Positions 1 to 10,733 of a stretch of DNA of 64,000 nt are shown here, in pieces. Each line of letters starts with the position of its first letter. The stretch's first letter is position 1. The position numbers were made by a program, and so were the translations under genes. The stretch is from Astragalus membranaceus (Eukaryota > Streptophyta > Magnoliopsida > Fabales > Fabaceae). Below the pieces are notes generated by a model, which searched no databases, was not told the origin of the DNA, and saw only the letters and a program-made list of their open reading frames with translations. The stretch covers positions 227,900,659-227,964,658 of the forward strand of contig CM076846.1 of NCBI GenBank assembly GCA_039519185.1, in the 5' to 3' direction.

Positions 1-766
1 CTCCAGCTCCAGCACCAGCACCAGAAATTGTCTCCTACAAGAGTTTCAATTCAAAATTTAAAACAAACAGTTACAGCAAAAGATGTAAATGACAGGGTAC
101 AATGATTTTGATGATCCATTCAAATTATAATTTATACCTGTGGAAACATATTCAAGGGAGACGAGTTTGGAGCCCCAGAAACAGCTCCAGCAGCAACCCC
201 ACCAGTGTCGGCTTGACTATTTGGGTAGTGAGGAGCCGGCACAGCAATCTCCGTTGCTTCAGGAATTCCCTGCAATTAAATAAATAATTTCTAAATTAAA
301 AAAGATACTGTAGATAATTGAAGTAGTTGGAATCTACAATGAGCAAATTATGCATACAGAATACAAGTAATCTACAGCACGCTCTGGGTTATTGTAAGCT
401 GCACGAAGAGCACGACTAACGGTGTCTCTATCCCAGCTTCCACCACCCATGTCCATAAGCTGCTGAATAGTCTGCTCAAGATTACTACCAGCGACTAAAT
501 TTGAAGCAGCCACACCATAAGTATCTGTAGCCACACTGCAACAATAAATGCATTCAAAAGCTTGATTACAAGAACAGGAAAAATGGCAAGCAGTTCAATT
601 TGTTGATAGCAGCTAGGGGTGTAAATAATGTGGTTACAAAGACTCATCCATATTCACATCCAATACCATTTCTAAGAAAACCAAATGTTTGGACTTGGAT
701 ATAAACCAAGCCCATTTTATTATTCAGCTTGCTTTTGGTTATCCAATATTTAGTAATTAGTTGCCA

Positions 767-822
<56 letters not shown>

Positions 823-2831
823 CCAATATTTTTCAAAATCGCTTGGCGTGTAAACAAGACCATCAGACGGAGAGATAAAAGCCATACTTTGTAGTCGGGA
901 CGTCTGATGCAGACGCATTATTGTTTGCAGATCCACTGAACCAAAAAATAAAATAAGTTACGAAAAAACTTAAGCTAATGTAATAAATAACTACAGGTAA
1001 AACTGCATCAAATAAACTCACTGAGCTTGTGTTGCTGGTTCGGAAGTTGGTGTTGATACAGTTACAGGTGGATTGCTAGCAGGCTGTCACACATGCACAG
1101 TCACTACCTCATACAAGGGGGGAAAACCCAAATGCCAAAAATATAATAAAAATAAGAAATCATTATGCCTGAGTCGATGAAGTGCCAGCAGATCCCACAG
1201 CTTTACTCTGCAAAAAGAAAAAAAATGGTATATTAAGGCTACAGAGGCAAAATGCTTTCTCGTATGGTCAATAAGAAACCCAAAACACGTAATATCCATT
1301 GCAAGTTTGCAATCAAGAAACATGAAAAATCTAAAAATAGTTCATGATTGTGGAAACAAAGGCCTTTGATTTGAAAGAGACAGCCTCGTATGATCAATAA
1401 TGCAGATAAAATTGAGCAATCATATTACTATGGGCAAAGTGGTGGCTTGTCAAGAACGAAGGGTGTGAAGGTTTATCATTTGTCATGTTGTCAAACATTT
1501 TTTATTAATGTAAGTACCACCATATCTAAACCATCACTGGCATACGATCATTTTTAGACATATAAACTGAACCAGTTAAACAACCAACACTAATTTGTGG
1601 ATTTGTCTCTTATTCAATCAACACTTCTTCCTATAGCACAGAAATTGAAATATCAATTTCATTTAAGTATTTCAAAAATACGTTGAGTACACGTACAAAC
1701 CAACCAAATATGTTAATGCATGCCATACAGGAAGTGGTCGATGAGTTAGCAATATTTTGCATCCAAAGTTTAATAATCTTCCTGAGTTTACCCCAAAAAA
1801 AACTGCAATGGGATCTAATTTAGAATTATAACTTTAAAATTGGGGATTTTGATTTGGGATTATATATCGCTCAGGGATTTTATTTTATCTTTGGTTACTA
1901 ATAATTATATATATATATATATATATATATAAATGCTTAAAAATTAAAATAATACTTATGCTTCATGAAATATTAATAAATAACAACAAAAGTTCAAATT
2001 AAAAGATGACTAATAAAACAAGGTTATTTTCTGAAGCATTAGCAGGTGCTACGGCCATGGCAGCCATGGTTGTGGCCGCTAAAGCGGGTGCTGCAGTCGC
2101 TACAGCACTTGACACGCTTTTCTACATAACAATACAACATTCATATTTTTTTCCTGCTGAAGATGTCTGAAGTCTGGGCAGAGGATAACTATACCCAAGA
2201 CTAGAGGAATATCATAGGTTTATTATTCACACCAAAAGACTTACCTCGATCCTAGTGCCACACTCCACTATACTATTTACTTATTTTCATGCCCGTAAAA
2301 TCAACAAGAGTACTTTATCACTCTCCGTCAGTTGATCATAATAGATTCAATGTTCTTCTTGCTACATAACTTTGGATGAGCATAATATGTTTTTAGTATC
2401 GGAAGGCAAAATTTTCAAGAGGAGAAGAGATGCATAATGGATAAGCATTCTATTATGGATTTGTATTCAATAAGGATTTTACATTTAATCAGGATTTATC
2501 TGAAATCTTGTATTAGAATTGTGACTTATTTAGAATTTCTATTATTATCTGAGTTACAAATACCCTATAGGTGCCCTATGTTTGTCACTCCCTTTTGAAT
2601 AATTATAATAATCACGGTAACCATGTGCCACACCCCATTGAACACTGTTTTGATCTGCGCATCAGACTATCATTGTAGGTCCCTCCCAGAGCTCTCTATG
2701 GCTGCGATACAAGCATCCAAGGAGGACTCCAGCAAAACAAACAATCATTTGGGGAGATTTCAAACTTAAAAGTTAATTTCATTCCAGTTCAGATCCAGGA
2801 TCAGATCATATCCTAGTTGATTTAAGATAAG

Positions 2832-2929
<98 letters not shown>

Positions 2930-3672
2930 CGATGAAATAATACTATTGTTTAACAGAGTTTTCATGAAGGAATAAAATATTATATACCTTACTAAGCATG
3001 ACAACAAGAAAGCCATCTTCGGAGACCTTATTCTCAGCTAATGAAGTTTCATCTTTTAAAACCTTGCCATTGTGGATCAGCAACTGCTGTCCGCATGGGT
3101 AATTATCTTTGCCTTGTACATCTTCAATATTCTTTTTGACCGCCATTATCTGAGGTGAAAAAAAAGGTAGGGTATTTTCAGTTAAAATCAACAAAATTCA
3201 AAATTGGCCTTTTGAAATTCAAGAGATACATATGATAAAAAATAGTGCTAATTTGATTGTTGGATAAAAAAAACAAATAGCAGTTGTTTCAACTATTTTT
3301 TCAGCAGACAAGCTACAATTTGAATGAATGATAGATAATTAGAAATTGACATTAGATCGAAATGGGCAACATGGAATTGACGGATAGTCCTAATTATTTA
3401 GTCAACAGCAAAAAATAAAACTGGGGAATGTTCAATGTTGGGAATTATACAATGCAAATTCAAACAAAATAAAATTCGAAATAGCTGATGAAAATTAGAG
3501 GTTCCAGAATAATCAATTGAATGAAGAAATTGCAGGTAGTTATAGAATTAGAAGATAATAATAATAATAATAATAATAAATAGATGAAAGCGAGAAGAAA
3601 ACTGACAGAATCAGAGGGCTGGACCCTGATTTCGAAATGGCTGCCTTTCAAAGTCTTGACAGTGAGCTTCAT
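1..3672 (-). CDS. RAD23: RAD23 ubiquitin receptor / UV excision repair protein, 3' end cut by window edge
   Basis: RAD23 proteins shuttle polyubiquitinated proteins to the proteasome and stabilise XPC/RAD4 in nucleotide excision repair. Exons on the minus strand, in coding order: 3672-3607, 3149-2988, 1207-1169, 1083-1022, 935-888, 535-358, 269-138, 34-1 (continues outside). All junctions keep phase and give about 240 residues. Residues 1-76 form the ubiquitin-like domain (starts MKLTVKTLKG; contains CGQQLLIHNGKVLKDET). Residues about 126-185 are UBA1 (LVAGSNLEQTIQQLMDMGGG, then ALRAAYNNPERAVDYLYSG). The intervening Ser/Thr/Pro/Ala linker is usual. The last visible exon starts ETISGAGAG, as before the XPC-binding domain; that domain and UBA2 lie outside. 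The start is the first ATG giving the conserved N-terminus. The intron 1168-1084 begins with GC rather than GT (CAG/GCATAA), the only donor that keeps frame. Intron 2 (2987-1208) is long and microsatellite-rich. Confidence 0.93.
771..818. repeat. (TA)n microsatellite in a RAD23 intron
   Basis: About 24 uninterrupted TA dinucleotides between the 48-nt fifth exon and the UBA1 exon of RAD23. A second, shorter TA run lies at 1906-1931 in the long second intron. Confidence 0.95.
2832..2927. repeat. Compound (ACA)n/(ATA)n microsatellite
   Basis: About 18 ACA/CAA triplets run directly into about 13 ATA triplets, in intron 2 of RAD23 just beyond the end of exon 2. The junction suggests an A/C point change that was then amplified. 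A further AAT run lies at 3555-3580 in intron 1. Confidence 0.95.
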
Positions 3673-5208
3673 GATGACGAGGCAACAGCACCGATCCGAA
3701 TCCGGCTCAGCAACGTACGCTGATGGAAAAGGAGAGGAAACCCTAACCTGCCTGCCCTCTAACACTTTCCTCTCTTTCACAAACACAGACACGCTCTTCA
3801 CTCCTCTTCTGTATTCTCTTTTTTGAAAAAATTATTATAATTTATACTTAGGACTAGGTGGTGTATTGATTTTAGATTTTAAAGAATTTTAAAAGATTTT
3901 TTATTTAGTAAAATATTCTCATGGCATTCGATCAAGACTTTTGGCTAATATAAAAAAAAAAATTGTGGTATTCAATTAAGATTATCAAGATTCTTTAAAG
4001 AAGGTAAAGAAATTCAATGGTATCTGTTTGAGATTTTTTATAACTTTAAAAAAATTTGTTCGTGTTCAAAATAATACAGATTTTGAGGATTATTTTACAA
4101 AGTCTTTTAAAATCTACGAGACTTTTTTTTGTTCAAATAGTCCTATGAAATCTCAAACTAATACACCCCTTTATACTCCTACTTATATTCTGGTGGGAGA
4201 CCCCTTAAAGGATTAGTCTCTTCAATTGAGCGTATGAGATACCTTAGTTTACCAAAAAAATAATTGTACATATCTCACCATCATATTTGCACTTTATAAT
4301 TTTCATCTCAGTTTTACATTTCACTCGGAACATCGCGACATATAGTTGGAGCTAGGTACATCTTTCGCTTGCTCCCTGATTCAAACCCAGTATGCAGCAC
4401 TCTCAACCTCCATTTCCCTTATACGTTGCCATTGTGGCGGCCTCTTGAACAAAAAAAAAAGAACTATGATGACATGAGTTAATTATATATATAAGTGCAT
4501 GCGATACTATTAAATGTGTTTGTTGTCGTCACATAAGATACCATCTTTGAATCCAAGAGCGTTGGATGAGATGGTTCGAATCTCTTTCGGCTTAACCAAA
4601 ATCTTGAGTTTGAATTCAGCCTTCGGAATACAACTGCGTTAAAATTTTGAGGAAAAGTTTTTCCACTCTTTGCGGTCCTATGTACCCAGCTCAAAGGATT
4701 AATCTCTGCAGTTACGCGCAAATGATATCCTGATTTACGTACATATTTGAAAGAAACCACTATGACATCCTTATTATAGTAATGTTAATAGAAATCATTT
4801 TCTTTTCTCATTTTTTTTTTGTAACAGAAATCATTATCTTGCATCAAAGCTCTTTTATGTAACAAAAAAAATATCAAATCTCTTTTTTAATATCCATGTT
4901 TTTTCTTTCAAAATCGATACTAAGATAGTGATCAATTGGAGTGTAATCGAGGGAAGAGGAAATTAGGTCAAATTTTGCTTGTTTGGTTAACATTTTGGAA
5001 GAAATGAGAGGTTTGAAAAGTATCTCCTAACTCGACTTTAACCCTCCTCCATTATTGAGGATTTTTGGAGAAAATGAGAGGGACGTTAAATTTGTTAAAA
5101 CGAAACTACTTAAACATCCTTAATTACATTGAATACAATATAAAAAAAGATAAAGGTAAAATGAAAAAAATAATTCACATCCTCCATTAAAATATCTTCC
5201 CTAGTAAT
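3673..5208. other. Intergenic DNA upstream of RAD23
   Basis: AT-rich sequence with no supportable gene. The first ~150 bases are the likely RAD23 promoter and 5' leader (an AAACCCTAA-type box reads on the plus strand near 3738). 3850-4230 looks like decayed repeat DNA with long A/T runs. Nothing else recognised. Confidence 0.6.
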
Positions 5209-7212
5209 TAGAGCCGGCAAAATGGCCGGATCCGCCGAAGAAATTGGGCCGAAAAAACACATGATTTGGGCCGAAGAAATTGAGCCCGTTTTTATATACG
5301 AGCTTTTTAGCCCGACCTAAGAAAGCCCTGGCCTGTGTCGGGCTAGCCCGACCGGGTCATCGGTAGCCCGGAAGCCCATAAATTTAAAAAAATAGGGGTT
5401 GCATTCTGATAATATTAACGAACGGTGTATGCATCTATTTAATTTTAACCCTTGTGACTTTATCAATGGTACCATGAAACTGAAATGCATGCCACGAAGC
5501 ACCAAAAGAGGCACTTTAGCTGCCAATAAGTTTGTCCCAAGCTTAAACAACAAAATACAGATCAAAATTGTTACGGATTGGGCCCAATCCATAAATAGTG
5601 AGGCCTATTATCAAAAGCAAATCCATTAATCAACGGCTAAGATCTTGACCCTAGATCGGACGACTCAGATCAATTAGGTCAAACACACATTTACTTTATA
5701 AATAAGCACAATTAATGCAATGCCCAAATGATGGACTCTCTCCAACATTCCTACCTCTAATCAATTCATTAGCTGACTTGAGTGTCGGAGTGTCTTTGCA
5801 GGTACCACCCCACCTCAGGTCGGACCAGAGCCTCGGTTGATCAAGATCTAATACTACCAACTATCCCGGATCGTCCATACCTTCCGAGATACGATACATA
5901 ACAAAAATAAATATGCAAGTATACATTTATCAGAATTATAGTATATGTTATGGTGATTATACTGTTTGCTATTTACACCCCCCTCTCCAAAAGCCCAATT
6001 GATGAGAAGCCCAATCATATTGAGAGAGTCCAATCTTCAATGGTCAAGATCAGCTCACAAGATCGGACGGCCCAAAAACGCCAACACAAACACATTCAAA
6101 CTCTATAAATACTCCATTCAATGCTCATTAATGGTAAGCACTTTTTCTAACAAAACACTCATTCACTCAAATACTGACTTGAGCGTCGGAGTATCATTGC
6201 AGGTACAACCTCGCCCCTCAAGATCGGACACCTCAAGATCGGACATCTCAAAATCGAACATCTCAACATCGCCTCTCAAGATCGAACCTCTCCAGGTCGA
6301 ACGAAATCTTCCTCTCAAGCCTGAAGACAGAGACAGAATCAAGGACAAAATATCTACTAACTGCGTAATACCAATCTCTAAGATCGGAAGCACAGTACAG
6401 AAAACAAGTTCAACCAACAAACATAGGTTCATGAAGGAATTCCCTCATCATGACAACACCAGGAAACATCAGAGAATATGAAAGTCCAGTTCACAGTTCT
6501 CGGTGTTGCAAAACAATAAATCCAAACATGCAGGAAGTACAGAGAAAGACCCGAACTTGAACTCTTTCAAGCTTGAAATTCTTCGAGATTTTTTGGATTA
6601 GAAAATCCCTACACCTAACTCAAAGTGCAGAACCTACAAGAACCTTAAGATGTGACCTAAACAAACACTCCTCTAAGAGATGCACCAAAAGCTGCCATTC
6701 CTTCTCTTACTCAAGTAATGCACCATTGAATTTTAGGATTTTACAAATTAGAAATATTTTATTTTGGTTTCCTTCCATTAAGGGTTCTCTTTTCCTTGGT
6801 TTATCTGTTTTATCTAAACCTGAGCATTTTATGTTTGAAGTTTTTGCTTTCTTGGCTTGCCTTGCCCTTGTATGTGCTGTTAGAGTGTGCATGTGCCTGC
6901 TGGTGCAGTTGCGGATTGTTTAGCACTTGGTAATTCTCAAGACTTAGAAGCTAGGAGATTTAATATCATGCACTTAAAATTTAGAAGAGCATCGCATGGT
7001 GCTAATTAATTTCATTCTTTCTACAGTAAAAAGTGACACTAAAGAAAATTAGAAGAAAAATATGGCGAATAATGTGGCTAGCTCGAAAAGCCCCCGCATA
7101 GGGTTGGGCTTGGGCTGTAAAGGTTGAACCCGAATTGTAACATGGGCTTTTTAGCCCAATCCGCAAAAGCCCAAACCTGATGTGGGCCGCGTAGCCCGTT
7201 TTGCCAACTCTA
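5209..7212. mobile_element. hAT-superfamily non-autonomous element
   Basis: Left end reads TAGAGCCGGCAAAATGGCC. The reverse complement of the right end reads TAGAGTTGGCAAAACGGGC, agreeing at about 16 of 19 positions. Both subterminal zones are rich in GCCCG/GGGCC words, as is common near plant hAT ends. The flanks carry 8-mers CTAGTAAT (5201-5208) and CCAGCAAT (7213-7220), matching at 6 of 8 with two C/T transitions, as expected for an aged 8-bp hAT target duplication. No transposase frame is visible. The interior contains LTR-like pieces (5573-6300). The open frame at 5966-6481 has no family features and I do not call it a gene. Confidence 0.7.
5573..6300 (+). repeat. Two diverged LTR-like segments inside the hAT element
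   Basis: A block with a TATA box (TTTATAAATA near 5696) followed about 80 bp later by GACTTGAGTGTCGGAGTG at 5775 recurs about 401 bp downstream: CTCTATAAATAC near 6105, then GACTTGAGCGTCGGAGTA at 6176. Both are followed by a TTGCAGGTAC-type motif. TATA followed by this motif is typical of the U3/R/U5 part of some plant LTR retrotransposons, so I infer two tandem copies of an LTR fragment. No gag or pol is seen beside them. Confidence 0.5.
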
Positions 7213-8087
7213 CCAGCAATTAGTTAAACAAAGGCATCTTTTACTTCTTAAATAGCATTTTGTTTGATACCTCAACATAACTCTTAATCACGTTGATAGG
7301 GCAACGGCTTATGATAGGGCAACGGCTTATGATACTAAGGAATTCCTTAGTAATAATTACTAAATTTTTCGGTGACCATTATACAACAATCCAATGGTTA
7401 GTACATATTAGCCACAATTTAGTGTTTGTATGGTTAGTGAGCGGGTCAATGAAAACACTAGTTATTACATGTTTGCCACAATATAACTTTGGTGTGGTCA
7501 CTGAATTTTTTCATTGATGGGTAAATGACTATTATGCTGATTTAGTAACAATTACTAAACTATTGTTTAGCACCACACGTCTGAGTGCATATTGATATAT
7601 AGTACCAGCAACTGAAAGTGTAGGAACTCATCAACCACACTAACTCAACCAACATCATTAGTTTACGTTAGAACCCCGACTAGATTAAAATTGCGTTCCT
7701 TCATCATAGGTAAAGTAATGGTGAAATATTAGACCACACACCCGCAAACTAGCTATGATAGAAATTTGATATTTTTTGCTATTTTTTATCCCCCTCATGA
7801 TAAATATTTGGACCCATCATCTCTTGCTTTAATAACTAAGCACAACACATGATGTAAATGTATGGTGATTGGTGGGTATATATCGATCCTTGAAAGAATA
7901 AGTGTGATAAACTAAATTTAGAGATCATAAATCATAACAGTTAAGTAGGCCGTATACATTGTCAAAGTGAGAAACTGGCCTAGGAATTTGAAGAAAGCTG
8001 GACCACGAATTTATTCAACTTTAAAGATCGATCCTAAAAGATTGGCAGGGAAGAAATGAGAGCCAAAGGAGCAATGGATGAGAAGGC
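7213..8087. other. Intergenic region upstream of the FLA gene
   Basis: AT-rich, no gene. A 20-bp direct tandem (GATAGGGCAACGGCTTAT twice) lies at about 7295-7331. The proximal part is the promoter of the fasciclin-like gene. Confidence 0.6.
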
Positions 8088-8099
8088 TATATATATAAA
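8088..8099 (+). promoter_or_regulatory. TATA box of the fasciclin-like gene
   Basis: TATATATATAAA about 60 nt upstream of the ATG at 8159, which leaves a leader of roughly 30 nt if transcription starts 25-35 nt downstream. Confidence 0.6.
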
Positions 8100-8158
8100 G
8101 TGATCAAAAACCATGAAGTGATGATCTCTGGCTATATACTGTATCTTGATCGATCAAA

Positions 8159-8167
8159 ATGTGCGTG

Positions 8168-8226
<59 letters not shown>

Positions 8227-9130
8227 TAGTTGCAGTACATTAATAGTTTTGGTCTCATTTATACTAGTACTGCTGCCTCTATCTGTTACATCATTTGACA
8301 TAACAAAACTGTTGTCCCAGTACCCTGCATACAGCAGTTTCAGCAACTACCTCACCCAAACCCAGCTTGCAACCCAAATAAACGCGAGGCAAACAATAAC
8401 CGTGCTGGCTGTGGATAACAGCGGGTTGGCCCCTATTTCGGGGAAGCCAATGGATGTCATCAAGAAGGTTCTGAGCATTCACGTCATCCTCGACTACTTC
8501 GATGTCCAGAAATTGCAACACTTGGGAAACCAAACCATTACCGTTACCACATTGTTCGAAAACAGTGGACAGGCTAAGGGGATGCAAGGGTTCATGAAGA
8601 TCACCGATCTCAGCACTGGGGCTGTTACCTTTGTCTCCGCTTCCGATACAAACGGAATCGGCTCCAATTTGATCAAAGCCGTCGTTGCACAACCCTACAA
8701 TATTTCGGTGGTGCAAGTCAGCACTGTCATCATGCCCCCTTTTCTGTTTGCCAATTCCTCCAACACTCCATCACCTGCTCCAGCAAAGGTGCCCGTTGTG
8801 TCTCCGGTTCCGGTGATATCACCTGTGCCAGTTGCCACACCAGTAATAGTTCCGGTGCCAGTGGTTTCACCCGTACCAATAGCAATACCAGTTCCGGTAG
8901 TATCACCGGTAGTATCGCCCGTGCCAGTTGCTGTTCCGGTGCCGGTGCCGGTGTTATCTCCTCCGAGTCCAGGAGCAAGTGATGCACCCGGCGCTGCTGC
9001 TGATGATAATAATAATAATGGAGATGAGCCTAAGTCAGGGGTGGTCACCAAGTTTGATGTCAACAGGGTTTTAGCTCTTTTGCTTACACTCTCCAGCTCG
9101 CTCTATGTAGTATTGTCCATGCATGTATAA
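8159..9130 (+). CDS. Fasciclin-like arabinogalactan protein, GPI-anchored, with N-terminal poly-Ser tract
   Basis: Single-exon 323-residue protein of the FLA family, cell-surface proteoglycans that act in wall assembly and adhesion. The order is typical: signal peptide core at about residues 27-45 (STLIVLVSFILVLLPLSV); one fasciclin domain at about 47-190 (FDITKLLSQYPAYSSF at the start, TITVLAVDNSG inside); N-glycosylation sites NQT, NIS, NSS; a Pro/Val/Ser arabinogalactan region (repeats like VPVVSPVPV) at about 200-275; an acidic linker; and a C-terminal hydrophobic tail (VLALLLTLSSSLYVVLSMHV) fitting a GPI signal. Odd: about 21 consecutive serines, coded by a TCA microsatellite, sit between the first ATG and the signal core, and no other ATG lies before the signal core. 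The single fasciclin domain resembles the FLA3/FLA14 subgroup, but I give no symbol. Confidence 0.9.
8168..8226 (+). repeat. (TCA)n microsatellite inside coding sequence
   Basis: About 19-20 TCA codons in frame encode poly-serine at residues 4-24 of the fasciclin-like protein. Length changes in multiples of three would keep the frame. Confidence 0.95.
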
Positions 9131-9579
9131 TAATACATGTTCCTCATTAATGCCATTTCATGTCATCTTACTATACTACTATATATGTTAGTACACCGTA
9201 GAAGCCAAGCCATAGGACAATTCAGAAGATTAATCTTTTGCAAATACAAAGTATATTGAATCACATGACAAAGTTGTATTGGTGGGACGAGGTGCGGGCC
9301 AGAGGATTTTCACCCAGAATCTAAATACCTGTTGATCTAAGAGTTATAAAATTTTCTTATTCTTATTTCCTTTTGTTGATCTTTGTATTCTAAACCAGTA
9401 TCTATTACCAATCTTTGAGGTAGAAGATATATATATATATGTCATATAAGATATTGTGTGGCACATTAGTAGCCAAAGCATAAGGCCAGATTAACAGTTA
9501 AAAGTTTTTCACAAAGACAGGAGGGGTTTGATTTTATTAAAGTCTTCTCACCGGTTGCAAGACAGGAAGGAAGGAAACT
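9131..9579. other. Downstream flank of the FLA gene
   Basis: Contains the FLA 3' UTR (AATAATACATG just after the stop) and AT-rich sequence with a short TA run at 9429-9440. Nothing else recognised. Confidence 0.5.
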
Positions 9580-10290
9580 ATAAGGTTAGTAATTGCACTA
9601 GCTTGTAGTAGAGCATGAGCTTCGTTACATTTAGATGTGAAACTTGCATTTCTAAACGAACCTTTAAAAAAACTAGTATTTGTGCATTAACCACCTGGTT
9701 TTGAAGCCCAAGGGAATGATGATATGGTGTATAGACTCGACAAAGCATTGTATGGATTGAAACAAGCCCCACAGGATTAGAACAAAAAAATTGATAAAGT
9801 CTTCATGCAAACTAAGGGTTCAAAAGATGCTTAGTTGAATATGATCGAAGTCCATATGTTGATGATTTGCTTGTTACATGTAGTTGTATAAAATAAGTTG
9901 AGGAATTTAAGTTGAAAATGAAATCTGAGTTTGAGATAACAGATCTGGGGAGACTTTCCTATTTTTTGTCCATTCTAGGATCCACCTCCTCTTGGTTAAT
10001 TTCAGTATCAACATAAGGCTAGTAGTAGGGTCATTGAGATACTTGAGTCATAGTAGGCATGATATTAACTATATATGCCACAGGTGTGATGAGTAGATTT
10101 ATGAACAAGCTATTGAAGTCTCATTTACTTCCTGCTAAAAGAGCATTGAGGTATGTCAAAAGAACCCTTTACTATGGAATTCTGTTTCCAAAAAAGAGTA
10201 AAAGTGAAGGTGCTGAACCATGGGGTTTTCAGATTCAAATTGGTGTGGAGATAAGGTGGATAGAAGACGCACAAGTGTAGGTGAAGTTCC
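9580..10290 (+). pseudogene. Dead Ty1-copia reverse transcriptase/RNase H fragment
   Basis: Conceptual translation across several frames shows copia RT landmarks in order: LDVKLAFLN, PPGFEA, MVYRLDKALYGLKQAPQD, the catalytic YVDDLLVT, EFEITDLGRLSYFL, then the RNase H-side motifs LRYVKRTLYYGILFPK and SNWCGDKVDRRRTS. Stops replace conserved residues, and frameshifts and internal losses occur between blocks. No LTRs, gag or integrase are seen. It is an old fragment, plus orientation. Confidence 0.85.
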
Positions 10291-10733
10291 TCTCTCGTAG
10301 CTACTCAAACTTCAGAATAGGTGAAGTTCCTGAAGACTCTATCTGTAATTTGACAGTGGAATGTTGTGTTATGTTGTATAAGTAATCAATAATCGATCTT
10401 CTGGGCTTTCAGAGTTGTTTGATTGTCAGTTACACATGAAATGAAACCTTGTCTGCTGTTAATTAAAGAGGCAGTAACTATTTGTGCAAAAGTTTTTGGG
10501 TGTGACTTTTGACAAACTATTGGCATATTTACATACTATATAGAGAATGGCGCTAGTGTCATACATCTTGAGTTGTTGTAAGAGAGAAATGAATCGAATC
10601 GAATCGAATCTCATTATGATTTTGCTATGGTAGTGAATTAATAATGAAGTCTATGCATGCATGCAGTGGGGGGAAGGAAAAGGTAAAGAGGATTGTGAAA
10701 TGGCAGTAATTAAGCAGGAAAGCAGGAGGAGTT
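10291..10733. other. Intergenic stretch
   Basis: No gene seen. May include copia 3' remains. A short GAATC tandem (four copies) lies at about 10592-10611. The last part would be the 3' UTR of the minus-strand candidate gene. Confidence 0.4.

Noticed and set aside
5966..6481. 171-codon plus-strand frame inside the hAT element
   Set aside because: Passes through LTR-like non-coding repeats and has no domain; the Ser/Asp/Ile repeats follow from a short GATCGGACA-type repeat.
8104..8346. Minus-strand frame with a poly-Asp run
   Set aside because: Antisense reading of the TCA microsatellite in the fasciclin-like gene.
8695..9063. Minus-strand Gly/Thr-rich frame
   Set aside because: Antisense of the Pro/Val-rich arabinogalactan region; no independent evidence.
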